A stretch of 43,124 nt of DNA from Lentimicrobium sp. L6 (GTDB taxonomy: Bacteria > Bacteroidota > Bacteroidia > Bacteroidales > UBA12170): the NCBI RefSeq assembly GCF_013166655.1, contig NZ_JABKCA010000052.1, positions 1 through 43,124 on the forward strand. The letters run 5' to 3'. Below, piece by piece: positions 34,526-43,002 of the stretch. A program made the position numbers and the translations under genes. Each line of letters starts with the position of its first letter. Position 1 is the stretch's first letter. The notes below the pieces were generated by a model. The model was not told the DNA's origin. It worked only from the letters and a program-made list of their open reading frames with translations, and did no database searches.

Positions 34526-35962
34526 ATGAAATTTAAAAAGACTATTCTCAATTTTACCATCTTCCTATTCATTTTTAGCATACTATTTAGCTCATGTGAA
34601 AAGAAGATGACACCAGGTGAAGCAAAAGAAATCGCCAAGGAAGCCTATGTTTATGGTTTTCCAATGGTAGTTAACTACAAAACAATGTACAATTACACAT
34701 TGAATGAAAAGTCACCTGAGTATAAAGCTGCATTCAACGAAAAAAGTTGTGAGGCACGCGTTTTTACTCCCGAAGACAAGGCTATTGTCACTCCAAACTC
34801 TGATACTCCATATTGTATGTTTTGGCTTGATATAAGAAGTGAGCCCATCGTATTATCGGTTCCTGAAATGGAAGATGACCGCTATTATAGTTTTCAATTA
34901 ATTGATTTATACACCCATAATTTTGCCTATTTAGGCACCTTGTCAACGGGTAATAAAGCAGGAAAATACATAGTTGCCAAAGAGGGCTGGAAAGGCGAGA
35001 AGCCCAATGGAATTACAGATATACTTTATAGTGAAACAGATTTGTTTTTTGTAGTGGTACGTACACAATTAATAGATGCTAACGATCTTCCAAATGTAAA
35101 AGCCATTCAAGAAAAATACCAAATTCAAGAATTAAGTAGCTTTTTGGGTGAAGAGCCTGTGAAAGCAGCAAAAATAGACAATAGCTTAGCATGGAATGAT
35201 GGCGATGAATTTACTGTTGCATCTCTCAACTATATGAATTTTATGCTAAATCTAACAAAACCAGTTGCATCTGAAGTTGAGTTGAGAAATAAATTTGCAA
35301 AACTTGGACTTGGTACCGAAAAAGGTTTTGATATCAATAGTTTTGATGAAGAAACTCAAAAAGCCATTAAAGAAGGGATGCAAACAGGCCTTAAAAAAAT
35401 GACTGATTTTGCTACTGAAGTAACAACAACAGATCCTATGGCAAGCACTAAAATTTTTGGAACACGCGATTTCCTCACAAAAAGTGCCAAGGGAAATTAC
35501 AACTTAGATAACTTTTATGTACTGCGTGCTATCGCTGCCCAACATGGTCTTTATGGGAATTCTGCTCAAGAAGCAATTTACCCTACCTATTTAATGGAAG
35601 CGGCAGGTGTTCCCTATGACGCGGCTAAATTTAATTATACCCTTACTTTCAAAAAAGATGAATTACCACCAGTAAACGCTTTTTGGTCATTTAGTATATA
35701 CGATGGTATCACCCAATTATTTATTCATAATGAATTAGATAGGTATTTGTTGAACTCAAACATGTTGGAAGACTTTGTTTATAATGAGGATGGTTCGTTG
35801 ACATTTTACATGCAAAAAGATGCTCCAGAGGATGCACTGAAAGCGAATTGGCTACCTGCTCCTAATGGACCTTTCTACTGTACCATGAGGCTGTATGGAC
35901 CCAAAGAAGAAGCTGTAAACGGAGAGTGGATAAATCCTCCATTGCTAAAATTAGTTAAATAG
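34526..35962 (+). CDS. DUF1254/DUF1214 lipoprotein
   Basis: 478 residues from ATG 34526, beginning with a lipoprotein signal (lipobox FSSC, Cys24). The N-terminal DUF1254 part has EAYVYGFPMVVNYKTMYNY and TPNSDTPYCMFWLDI, and the C-terminal DUF1214 part has NAFWSFSIYD, YNEDGSLTFYMQ and FYCTMRLYGPKEE with GEWINPP. Members are secreted beta-sandwich proteins of unknown activity; some are tied to xenobiotic or lipid metabolism by context only. It is a paralogue of the broken gene that follows and probably forms one neighbourhood with the phosphatase remnant and the barrel protein. Confidence 0.87.
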   Translation: MKFKKTILNFTIFLFIFSILFSSCEKKMTPGEAKEIAKEAYVYGFPMVVNYKTMYNYTLNEKSPEYKAAFNEKSCEARVFTPEDKAIVTPNSDTPYCMFWLDIRSEPIVLSVPEMEDDRYYSFQLIDLYTHNFAYLGTLSTGNKAGKYIVAKEGWKGEKPNGITDILYSETDLFFVVVRTQLIDANDLPNVKAIQEKYQIQELSSFLGEEPVKAAKIDNSLAWNDGDEFTVASLNYMNFMLNLTKPVASEVELRNKFAKLGLGTEKGFDINSFDEETQKAIKEGMQTGLKKMTDFATEVTTTDPMASTKIFGTRDFLTKSAKGNYNLDNFYVLRAIAAQHGLYGNSAQEAIYPTYLMEAAGVPYDAAKFNYTLTFKKDELPPVNAFWSFSIYDGITQLFIHNELDRYLLNSNMLEDFVYNEDGSLTFYMQKDAPEDALKANWLPAPNGPFYCTMRLYGPKEEAVNGEWINPPLLKLVK

Positions 35963-36208
35963 AAGTGTTCAGTTACAACTGATATTTAATCTATTTATAA
36001 TATTCTGTGCATTAGTTTCTTTGTTTTCCCCAAGCCTAAAGTATACTGGGCAAAAGCAGTAAGACAAGGAAGCAAAAAAACATAATACTCAGCAAATTTA
36101 TCTTGGTAATCCTTCAATCTCATTGATTATCAATATCTTAATAATAGTACACGTAAATAGTTGAATAGCTTATAAATTAAAAATAAAGTCAAATAATAAA
36201 GGAGAAAA

Positions 36209-37249
36209 ATGATGATGATCAATAAAAATAAAAACAATCGCATGGCAGCTTTGCTAGTTAGCCTGTTCTTTATTCTTAACCTATCAGCGCAGACAGATGA
36301 AGCTGTTATTGTAAACGTAGACAATTTTGCGCGTGCCGAAACAGCTTTTCAATTCGATCGCGTGCTCACATTGGTTGAGGGTGGCGAAGTCAATAAATTC
36401 ATTCACCTACGTCAGCCCACCCCCTTAGATCAACAAAATGTTATTCGAATGAATAGAGATACCTACTACAGTGCTGCCATTGTAGATATTAGTAAGGGAG
36501 CTACTCTTACGATTCCAGAAACAGAGGGTAGATATGTGTCTGCTATGATCATCAATGAAGACCATTATAATAATAAGGTATATCATAAACCAGGCACCTA
36601 TAAACTGACCATGAAAGAGTTCGGCACTTCTTTTGTGAGTGTTAACTTACGCATCTTAGTTGATAATTTAGACCCAGAGGATGTATAAAAGGTATGGGCT
36701 ATTCAGGATGGAGTAAGCATAGAAGCAAAATCTGCCAGACCTTATACGCACCCGAATTACGATAAGGTAAGTTATGAAGCTACCTATAAGCCCTTGATTG
36801 AACTGAGCAGAGGTATGCCAGAAACCAGTAGGATGTTCGGAAAAGAAGAAGATCTTGATAAAGTGCGCCATTTGCTTGGTACAGCATTTGGCTGGGGTGG
36901 TTTACCCGAGTATGAGGCATTCTATCTAACCATCGAACCGAATCTTCCCGTTGAAGCCTATGAAATTACCGTAAAGGATGTTCCCGTAGACGCATTTTGG
37001 TCTATAAGTGTATACAACAGGGATGGTTATTTTCAGGAAAATGAATACGATTCCTATAGCATCAATAATATTACGGGTACTCCTAATGAGGATGGTTCTT
37101 TTACCGTCCATTTTGGCGGTGATCCCAAAAGTTCAAATTATTTGCACATTACTGAGGGTTGGAATTATACGGTACGCTTGTATCAACCTCGTAAGGAAAT
37201 TATTGAAGGAGAATGGGTTTTTCCAGATGTAAAACCAGTAGAAAAATAA
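36209..37249 (+). pseudogene. DUF1254/DUF1214 protein gene split by an in-frame TAA
   Basis: A single reading frame of 347 codons is interrupted only by TAA at codon 160 (36686-36688). The first part has an AGGAG Shine-Dalgarno (36200-36204), a signal peptide ending LNLSAQ, and the DUF1254-like MNRDTYYSAAIVDISKGATL. After the stop the same frame continues KVWAIQDGVSIEA and holds the complete DUF1214 part (DAFWSISVYN, NEDGSFTVHF, YTVRLYQPRKE, GEWVFP), parallel to the intact paralogue upstream. No frameshift or second stop occurs, and the downstream half has no ATG near its beginning. One base change from AAA, CAA or GAA would explain it. Recent inactivation is the simplest reading; stop readthrough or a sequencing error is possible. 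Confidence 0.85.
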
Positions 37250-37348
37250 AATATTACACTTTATATGTGAATATCAAGGACCTGAAAAGTTGAACCCCAA
37301 GGGGGTGAATCTTCCAATAATTAAGTTGCATTAACACCAATAAATTAA

Positions 37349-37612
37349 TTAGCAAGAATAATAACTAGGCCGTTCATACTTTCAGAGGTACTTCTTGAAC
37401 AGGCCGATATAATCCTAGAGAGAGGAAAACAATTTGGCATTAGTCGAAATGTGTGTTATGTGCATTGGCATAGCGATGTGGTTTACGGAAGAATGATGGG
37501 TACTGCAACAGTGGCGGTATTGCACTACAATAGTGATTTTATAATTGATTTAGAGGCTGCCAAAGCAGAAATACGTAAACTAAATAATCCACTACCGACT
37601 GGAGGTTCATAA
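37349..37612 (+). pseudogene. Class A acid phosphatase (PAP2) remnant with internal deletion
   Basis: The frame from 37349 to TAA 37610-37612 reads TRPFILSEVLLEQADIILER, then GKQFGISRNVCYVHWHSDVV, then YGRMMGTATVAVLHYNSDF and an AAKAEIRKL end. SRNVCYVHWHSD fits the third phosphatase motif SRxxxxxHxxxD, and the following text is the typical C-terminus of PhoN-type non-specific acid phosphatases. TRPF looks like the end of the first motif (KxxxxxxRP), but the second motif (PSGHT) that should lie about 50 residues further on is missing: the two parts are joined directly. There is no start codon or signal peptide (stop at 37346-37348). It is therefore a deleted relic. Confidence 0.8.
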
Positions 37613-37809
37613 GCTTGTTTTAGGAATGGAATTCCTTCTAATAATTACCAAATACAATGGAAGGCAAATGACAGAAGCCCGAAGTAGATTTACTTCTAGC
37701 TTCGGAATCCTAGCTTTCAACCAAAAAATTTGCAGAAACAAAAACACTAAAGTGGAATTTTTAAAAAAGAATGAGACAAATAAATTACAAATTATTAATC
37801 CAAAACCAT

Positions 37810-38664
37810 ATGAAAAAATTACTATTATTATCGCTATCAATCATACTTGGAATTTTCTCCGTAAACGCTCAGGAATCTCTCGAGCATATAGAGCATGATA
37901 GTACGCTACAAGAGTTAGGTAACGAAAGCATGGAAGATCTATCAGCTGCTGCAGCAAACCCATTAGCTAATTTAATGAGTTTTCCATTTCAGAATAACCT
38001 GAACATGAATTATGGCGAACACAATCGTAATACAAACATATTAAACATTCAACCGGTAGTTCCTCTTTTCGGTGGTAAACTAATCACTAGGACAATATTC
38101 CCTATTGTTCGAATACCAGATTTTAGCAACGAAAGTGGAAAACTTTCTTCGGGTCTGGCTGATATTGTATTTACAGCATTTTATGTTCCGAAAAGCAAAG
38201 GAGTAATGGTGGGTTTTGGACCCGTTATTGAATTACCAACCGGTGGCAGTATTCGAGGCAGTCAAAAATGGAGTGCAGGTCCTTCTTTTGTGGCTTTGGT
38301 TACCCCAGGAGATTGGACCATCGGTGCCTTAATAAACAACGCCTGGTCATTCGCAGGTAACTCAGATAGAGATGATGTAAATCATATGATGATCAATATA
38401 TTTGCTGTTCGACAATTAGGAAAAGGTTGGTATGTGAACAGCGCACCCATCATCACAGCCGACTGGACTGCTGACTCTGACAACCGATGGATTGTGCCAG
38501 TAGGTGGCGGTGGCGGAAAAATGGTCATGCTTGGAGGGAAACTCCCCTTAAACCTTCAATCACAACTATATTATAATGTAGTACGCCCCGATTTTGGTCC
38601 AGAATGGCAGTGGAGAGTACAAGCTCAATTCCTTCTTCCGATGAATATGTTTAGCAAAAAATAG
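37810..38664 (+). CDS. Putative outer-membrane barrel protein ('neuromedin U'/Phenol_MetA_deg-like)
   Basis: 284 residues from ATG 37810, which starts the signal peptide MKKLLLLSLSIILGIFSVNA; the open frame upstream lacks one. The mature part has NPLANLMSFPFQNNLNMNYG, NILNIQPVVPLFGGKLITRT, the KWSAGPSFVALVTPGDWTIG stretch, NNAWSFAGNSDRDDVN, PIITADWTADSDNRWIVPVG and LQSQLYYNVVRPDFGPEWQW. This is the pattern of a family usually annotated as transporter or neuromedin U, with alternating beta-strand character and related to the Phenol_MetA_deg barrel group. It is probably a small outer-membrane channel; substrate unknown. It often neighbours DUF1254 genes, as here. Confidence 0.8.
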   Translation: MKKLLLLSLSIILGIFSVNAQESLEHIEHDSTLQELGNESMEDLSAAAANPLANLMSFPFQNNLNMNYGEHNRNTNILNIQPVVPLFGGKLITRTIFPIVRIPDFSNESGKLSSGLADIVFTAFYVPKSKGVMVGFGPVIELPTGGSIRGSQKWSAGPSFVALVTPGDWTIGALINNAWSFAGNSDRDDVNHMMINIFAVRQLGKGWYVNSAPIITADWTADSDNRWIVPVGGGGGKMVMLGGKLPLNLQSQLYYNVVRPDFGPEWQWRVQAQFLLPMNMFSKK

Positions 38665-38764
38665 CGTTTGTGGTAATAGAAAATTAAGCTGAAAGAAATA
38701 AACTATTAGGACTTGAAGTTGGAAGCCCATATTTAATGATTTTAAACACCTAAAATCCAAACAA

Positions 38765-38792
38765 ATACCCATGGCTTAAAAGCCGTGGGTAT
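38765..38792. repeat. Palindromic 'cccacggctt' repeat
   Basis: ATACCCATGGCTT (38765-38777) and AAGCCGTGGGTAT (38780-38792) pair over 13 bases with one T-G pair and only two bases between. The near-perfect GGCTTTTAAGCC-type palindrome is a common intergenic element and could also end transcription of the barrel gene. Confidence 0.65.
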
Positions 38793-38811
38793 ATATTCCA
38801 CCAAAGTTTTT

Positions 38812-38858
38812 AAGTCGGCCAGAGCATGCTATTAAAAACTTATATCCCCTGCCGACTT
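38812..38858. repeat. 'aagtcggc' inverted-repeat element
   Basis: AAGTCGGC (38812-38819) pairs with GCCGACTT (38851-38858). The interior (CAGAG..ATTAAAA..CCTGCCG) resembles 8325-8364, so it appears to belong to a family with at least two members in this window. Confidence 0.6.
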
Positions 38859-38982
38859 TCTACTCTGATTTTCATTATTAAGCTCCTCAAAATACGTCTC
38901 TCAATTTAATCTTTACTAAGAGAATCTACTAACTTTATGAGAATATTCTACTTATACGTACCTTATGTAATGATATATTTTC

Positions 38983-38990
38983 TAAATTTG
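38983..38990 (+). promoter_or_regulatory. -7 box TAAATTTG
   Basis: Exact TAnnTTTG match 26 bases before the ATG of the 265-residue protein. Confidence 0.55.
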
Positions 38991-39016
38991 GGGGAATTAT
39001 TAACCTCAATCGATTC

Positions 39017-39814
39017 ATGATGAAGTATTTTGAAGAAACATTTGAGTTTGAAGAAGACAAACCTTTAAACTTTGATATTGACACACCCTTAAATCAGAGC
39101 ATGGGTTTTGCACAGATTACGCCAACAGAAACTCCAGGAGAAGTTCTTGGCATTAAGGTAAGAATAGGGAATGAACCTATAATAAAAGACCTCAAAAAAC
39201 TCTATTTTTACGCTAACAAAGCTATTCCTGCCGATCTACAAGTTCTATTTGAAAACAAAGACATCTACCTCATCATGCATACCATTAGTGCCATCCGCCT
39301 TTCGGGTTCTGCTAAAGTAGATGAGTTACAATACCATGCAGAATTTGTAGAGAAGGGACCACAAACCATCGACCTTTTACCCAATACCTCATTTAAGGAA
39401 GTCATTAAGGTGGATTTAGGAATTAAGGGTGCCATTTCTGGAGGAGGGAATTTCTCATCTACTCTTCCTGCTGAATTATCACAATCTCTCTTGCCGCAAA
39501 TCATCACTTTTGGTGCAGATATGAAAATCCAGCTTTCCTCCCATGCCAATTTCGTGGGCAAGTTTAGCTATAGCCTGAAATTCCCCATCATTCAATCTGC
39601 AGGGATAGCTTCTAATTTCTGCACTTGGGTTTTAAACCCAGATGACAAGCCGCTTTTAGGCGATCAATGCCTTATTCAAACCATAGCAGTTCCCAAAGGA
39701 ACCAAAAACATTACTTATAAAACCACCGGAGTTTGTAAGGCAGATAGAGGTTTATTTTGGAAACAGCAAACTATGCAGACTGAGGAGTATTTGATTGGGC
39801 TTGGGTTGGGGTAG
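39017..39814 (+). CDS. Unrecognised 265-residue protein
   Basis: I do not recognise a family. The start is MMKYFEETFEFEEDKP after a good -7 box (either ATG possible). The N-terminus is acidic, the rest is rich in beta-forming and Ser/Thr/Gly residues (GAISGGGNFSSTLPAELSQS, KIQLSSHANFVGKFSYSLKF), and there is no signal peptide or membrane helix. Three cysteines (SNFCTW, GDQCLI, GVCKAD) sit in the last quarter. It ends GLGLG. It precedes the DUF4062 gene by 123 bases on the same strand, with a T11 run and short AT palindrome between, so co-transcription is possible but not shown. Confidence 0.7.
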   Translation: MMKYFEETFEFEEDKPLNFDIDTPLNQSMGFAQITPTETPGEVLGIKVRIGNEPIIKDLKKLYFYANKAIPADLQVLFENKDIYLIMHTISAIRLSGSAKVDELQYHAEFVEKGPQTIDLLPNTSFKEVIKVDLGIKGAISGGGNFSSTLPAELSQSLLPQIITFGADMKIQLSSHANFVGKFSYSLKFPIIQSAGIASNFCTWVLNPDDKPLLGDQCLIQTIAVPKGTKNITYKTTGVCKADRGLFWKQQTMQTEEYLIGLGLG

Positions 39815-39937
39815 TGATTTTTTTTTTTGCAAAAACATTTTTGGTGATTAATGAATAACACTACTAATACAGCTGATTACATAGGAGATAGAAGACACAA
39901 ACTAAACAAAGTTAATTTATATAATAACTGAGAGGAC

Positions 39938-42598
39938 ATGGAAACACTAAAAATATTCAAATGCTTTATTTCATCGCCAAGCGACTGTGAAATTGAAAGA
40001 GAGATTTGCCAAACAGTAATGGATAAAATAAATACTGGTTTAGCAAAACATCTAGGAATCAATTTTCAACCCTTTATGTGGGAATATGATGTCTTACCAG
40101 ATATGGGGCAAAATGGGCAAGAAATTATTGATGAATATATTAGAAAATCAAATTACGATATTTTCCTTGGAATAATGAAAAATCGTTTTGGTCATCCAAC
40201 TAAAAAGGCAGGCAGCGGTACTGAGCACGAATTTAATGATGCAATAAAGCGTAAAAAAAATTCTAAAGATTCATTGCCGAGAATTTTGTTCTTTTTTGGC
40301 AAAGAGAATGTTGATTTAAACAATCCCAAAATTGATGAGATTTTAGAACAACATAAAAAAGTAAAACAATTTAAATCAGGAATTAGCAACGATGGTATTT
40401 ATATTGATTTTGAATCAGTTGATATATTTGAAAAAGCATTAGAAGAAAAACTTAACTTATTTATTTCTGAATTTTCACCTTTAAGTAGTCCAAAAGAAAA
40501 AATTAAAGAAATAGATATAGTGTTAAAGCGACTTAAAGAAGACTTAAATGAATCGCTTAAAACATATAATGAAAAAAGCCCCATTTGGATAGACCCCATT
40601 ATAAGTTCGAAACGCGAAATCCCAGCTAATCCTACAAAAAATGGAGAACATAGGGTATATTTAAAATCTATTATTGAAAAACCAAATAACATCATAATTA
40701 AAGCACCTTCAGAATTTGGGCTAACTTCATTAGCCCATTATTTAAAATTGAATGCTTGGAAAGCGGGTAAAACATTTGTTTATATTGATTCTAAGAAATC
40801 TAAGAAGCATAAGATAGCAAAGGATTTTCTTAATGAAGCTCAAAATTATTATTTTAAAACCATCCAAAATATTGATTGTTTGATCCTAGATTCTGTTTGT
40901 TTTGAAGAACAAGGTATTATGCAGATGATTAAAAACATATGTGATGAGTACAAAAACATCCCATTAATCCTTCTAAATACTCTCGGTAATAATTTCTTTA
41001 TTAAAACTGATGAAGATGACAAAGTTGAAATAAGAAGAGAATTCATTTCGTTATATCTGCTCCCTTTACCACAAACGGAGGTCAGAAAAGTTGTAACTAC
41101 ATACGCAAAATCGAAGTCATTTATTGAAGACAGTGAAACTACACTAACTAAGGTTACAAAAGATTTAGAAACTTTGAATATGCATCGTACAGTTAAAAAC
41201 TGTATTTCAATTTTGAGAGCAAGTTCAAAAATGGTTGATGATTACAGCCCAATTAACAGAACAAAATTATTAGAAACAATTTTAAATGGAATTTTTCAAG
41301 ATTTCGATTTACCAACTTATCATGACGAAAAGCCAGATGTAAAAGACTGTAGCTTTGTTCTAGGATTTTTATGTGAGTTGTTAGTTTTAAGAGAAGATTT
41401 TGAATTTAGTGACAAATACTTTAATGAAGAGTTAACTAAGTTCTGTAATGACAATTATATTACACTCGATTTAGATTATCTTCTAAATGCTCTGAAATCT
41501 AATTCAATCATTGGAAGTACAAGTGCATCTTCTAACTATTTTAAAAATTCTTATTGGGTATTTTATTTTATTGCTCAAAGAATGAATATGAACAAAGAAT
41601 TTCGTGAAACAATTTATCACGAAAAAAAATACATCGATTATCCTGAGATAATTGAGTTTTATACAGGTATAGATAGAAATAAAGAAGATGCTCTTATTAT
41701 ACTAAGTAAGGACTTAAAAGAAACTTTAAATATAGTTAGAAGTAAAGTAAAAATTCCGAATGATTTGAACCCATATAAAGCGATTCAATGGAATCCTGAC
41801 ATTCCAACTTTGGAGAAAGAAGAAGCAAAAATTGGAGACAATGTAATTTCTTCAGGCTTTCCTGATGAAGTTAAAGACAGATACCAAGACAAGAACTATA
41901 ATCAAATTAGACCTTACAATCAAGTTATAAACTCTGTAATGAGAGACTATTCTTTCTTAGTTTTAATGCGTCAAATTTCTGCTACTTCTAGGGCGTTGAG
42001 AAATAGTGACTTCGTTACAGATGCAAATCTCAAAAAAGAGTTACTAAATAAAATTATTCAAGGTTGGAATGAAATAAACAAATTATTAATTGTATTATCT
42101 CCATTACTTGCTGAAAAGGGGGATGTAGCATTTGAGGGTACGAGATTTCATCTAGATGAAGACGATTTTAATATTGAAGACCCAATTCAAAAAAAAATGG
42201 CTGTATTATCATCTGTGCCAACAAATGTTGTGAAATTTTTTAAAGATGACCTATATTCTATTAAGATTGGACCACTTTTAATAGACAAAGCCATAAATGA
42301 ATCAAATAGCTTAATTAAGCATGAACTCATGATATTGCTTATTGCTGAAAGACCAAAGAAGTGGCGTGAAGTAATTGATAATTATATAGTCAGATTAGAT
42401 AAAAATTCATTTTTTCTTTCAGATGCTTTATCAGTTCTAAATTTCAATATTGATTACAATACAACCGAATTAGAAGATGTACGAAAATTACAACTGTTAG
42501 CAAAAAAATGTAGGGCTAAACATATTTTAAAAAATAATAACCCTGACAATGGATTGATTAAAAGGCTCGACAGATTGGAAAAAGGTTTAAAGCATTAA
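39938..42598 (+). CDS. DUF4062 domain protein with P-loop-like region (STAND-like layout)
   Basis: 886 residues, with a Shine-Dalgarno-like GAGAGG four bases before the ATG. Residues about 5-100 are a DUF4062 domain (IFKCFISSPSDCEIEREIC, the TIR-like YDIFLGIMKNRFG and SGTEHEFNDAI), a TIR-related fold. Residues about 240-420 look like a STAND/NACHT-type P-loop core: a Walker A-like IIIKAPSEFGLTSLAHYL (252-269) in which the expected Lys is Leu262, and a Walker B-like IDCLILDS with Asp318. The rest, about 450 residues, is helical and charged without recognised repeats. No membrane segment. DUF4062-NTPase proteins are often seen among defence genes, so a phage-sensing role is an inference. Codons are more AT-rich than in the housekeeping genes, which fits recent transfer. 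Confidence 0.8.
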   Translation: METLKIFKCFISSPSDCEIEREICQTVMDKINTGLAKHLGINFQPFMWEYDVLPDMGQNGQEIIDEYIRKSNYDIFLGIMKNRFGHPTKKAGSGTEHEFNDAIKRKKNSKDSLPRILFFFGKENVDLNNPKIDEILEQHKKVKQFKSGISNDGIYIDFESVDIFEKALEEKLNLFISEFSPLSSPKEKIKEIDIVLKRLKEDLNESLKTYNEKSPIWIDPIISSKREIPANPTKNGEHRVYLKSIIEKPNNIIIKAPSEFGLTSLAHYLKLNAWKAGKTFVYIDSKKSKKHKIAKDFLNEAQNYYFKTIQNIDCLILDSVCFEEQGIMQMIKNICDEYKNIPLILLNTLGNNFFIKTDEDDKVEIRREFISLYLLPLPQTEVRKVVTTYAKSKSFIEDSETTLTKVTKDLETLNMHRTVKNCISILRASSKMVDDYSPINRTKLLETILNGIFQDFDLPTYHDEKPDVKDCSFVLGFLCELLVLREDFEFSDKYFNEELTKFCNDNYITLDLDYLLNALKSNSIIGSTSASSNYFKNSYWVFYFIAQRMNMNKEFRETIYHEKKYIDYPEIIEFYTGIDRNKEDALIILSKDLKETLNIVRSKVKIPNDLNPYKAIQWNPDIPTLEKEEAKIGDNVISSGFPDEVKDRYQDKNYNQIRPYNQVINSVMRDYSFLVLMRQISATSRALRNSDFVTDANLKKELLNKIIQGWNEINKLLIVLSPLLAEKGDVAFEGTRFHLDEDDFNIEDPIQKKMAVLSSVPTNVVKFFKDDLYSIKIGPLLIDKAINESNSLIKHELMILLIAERPKKWREVIDNYIVRLDKNSFFLSDALSVLNFNIDYNTTELEDVRKLQLLAKKCRAKHILKNNNPDNGLIKRLDRLEKGLKH

Positions 42599-42971
42599 TT
42601 AAACTTACAAACAAACACGAAAATGACAGATATCCCACCATCGGGAATAAAGGCTATATACAATTAACAAAAACGACTGCTTGTAATAAACAGCACTCTA
42701 AGTATTCCGCAAGCTTCAGCGTGAAGTCTATTTTGAACTATATCCCGATTTAGTATGTACTTAGAAAGGAGTATACTTATTTTATTGAATGGTTTCTTTG
42801 GCAATACCCTTCGTTTCTTGCGATATTCTTGATAAGAACCAACATTAGGCTATCATAAAACACCTTATTCTCGGTCAAAATATTGGCGTTGCATCCGGGT
42901 AAAAAAAAGGCTACCAATACATCCCTCTTCCGAAAAACTATAAATTCAATATTGAATTCAAAATAAATACC
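42599..42971. other. Spacer between the DUF4062 gene and the toxin promoter
   Basis: No gene is supported in these 373 bases. A small stem CTTCA-GCG-TGAAG lies near 42714-42726. The open frames on the minus strand have no family likeness. Confidence 0.3.
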
Positions 42972-42996
42972 TATCTTTGTATCCAAGTAGATACAA
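42972..42996 (+). promoter_or_regulatory. Toxin promoter with dyad operator
   Basis: TATCTTTG (42972-42979) is an exact -7 box. It overlaps a perfect dyad, TTGTATC (42977-42983) and GATACAA (42990-42996) with a 6-base spacer, 6 bases before the ATG. An antitoxin binding here would block transcription, the usual self-control of type II toxin-antitoxin operons. Confidence 0.7.
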
Positions 42997-43002
42997 TACT
43001 TA

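Noticed and set aside
36794-37249. Independent gene starting at TTG 36794
   Set aside because: It is the in-frame continuation of the DUF1254/DUF1214 gene after the TAA; the similarity begins 35 codons earlier and there is no ribosome site.
37626-37898. 90-codon frame overlapping the start of the barrel gene
   Set aside because: It overlaps the signal-peptide coding part of the 37810 gene in another frame and is lysine/asparagine-rich without a pattern.
42777-42986. 69-codon minus-strand frame before the toxin
   Set aside because: It runs through the toxin promoter and operator, and shows no family motif.
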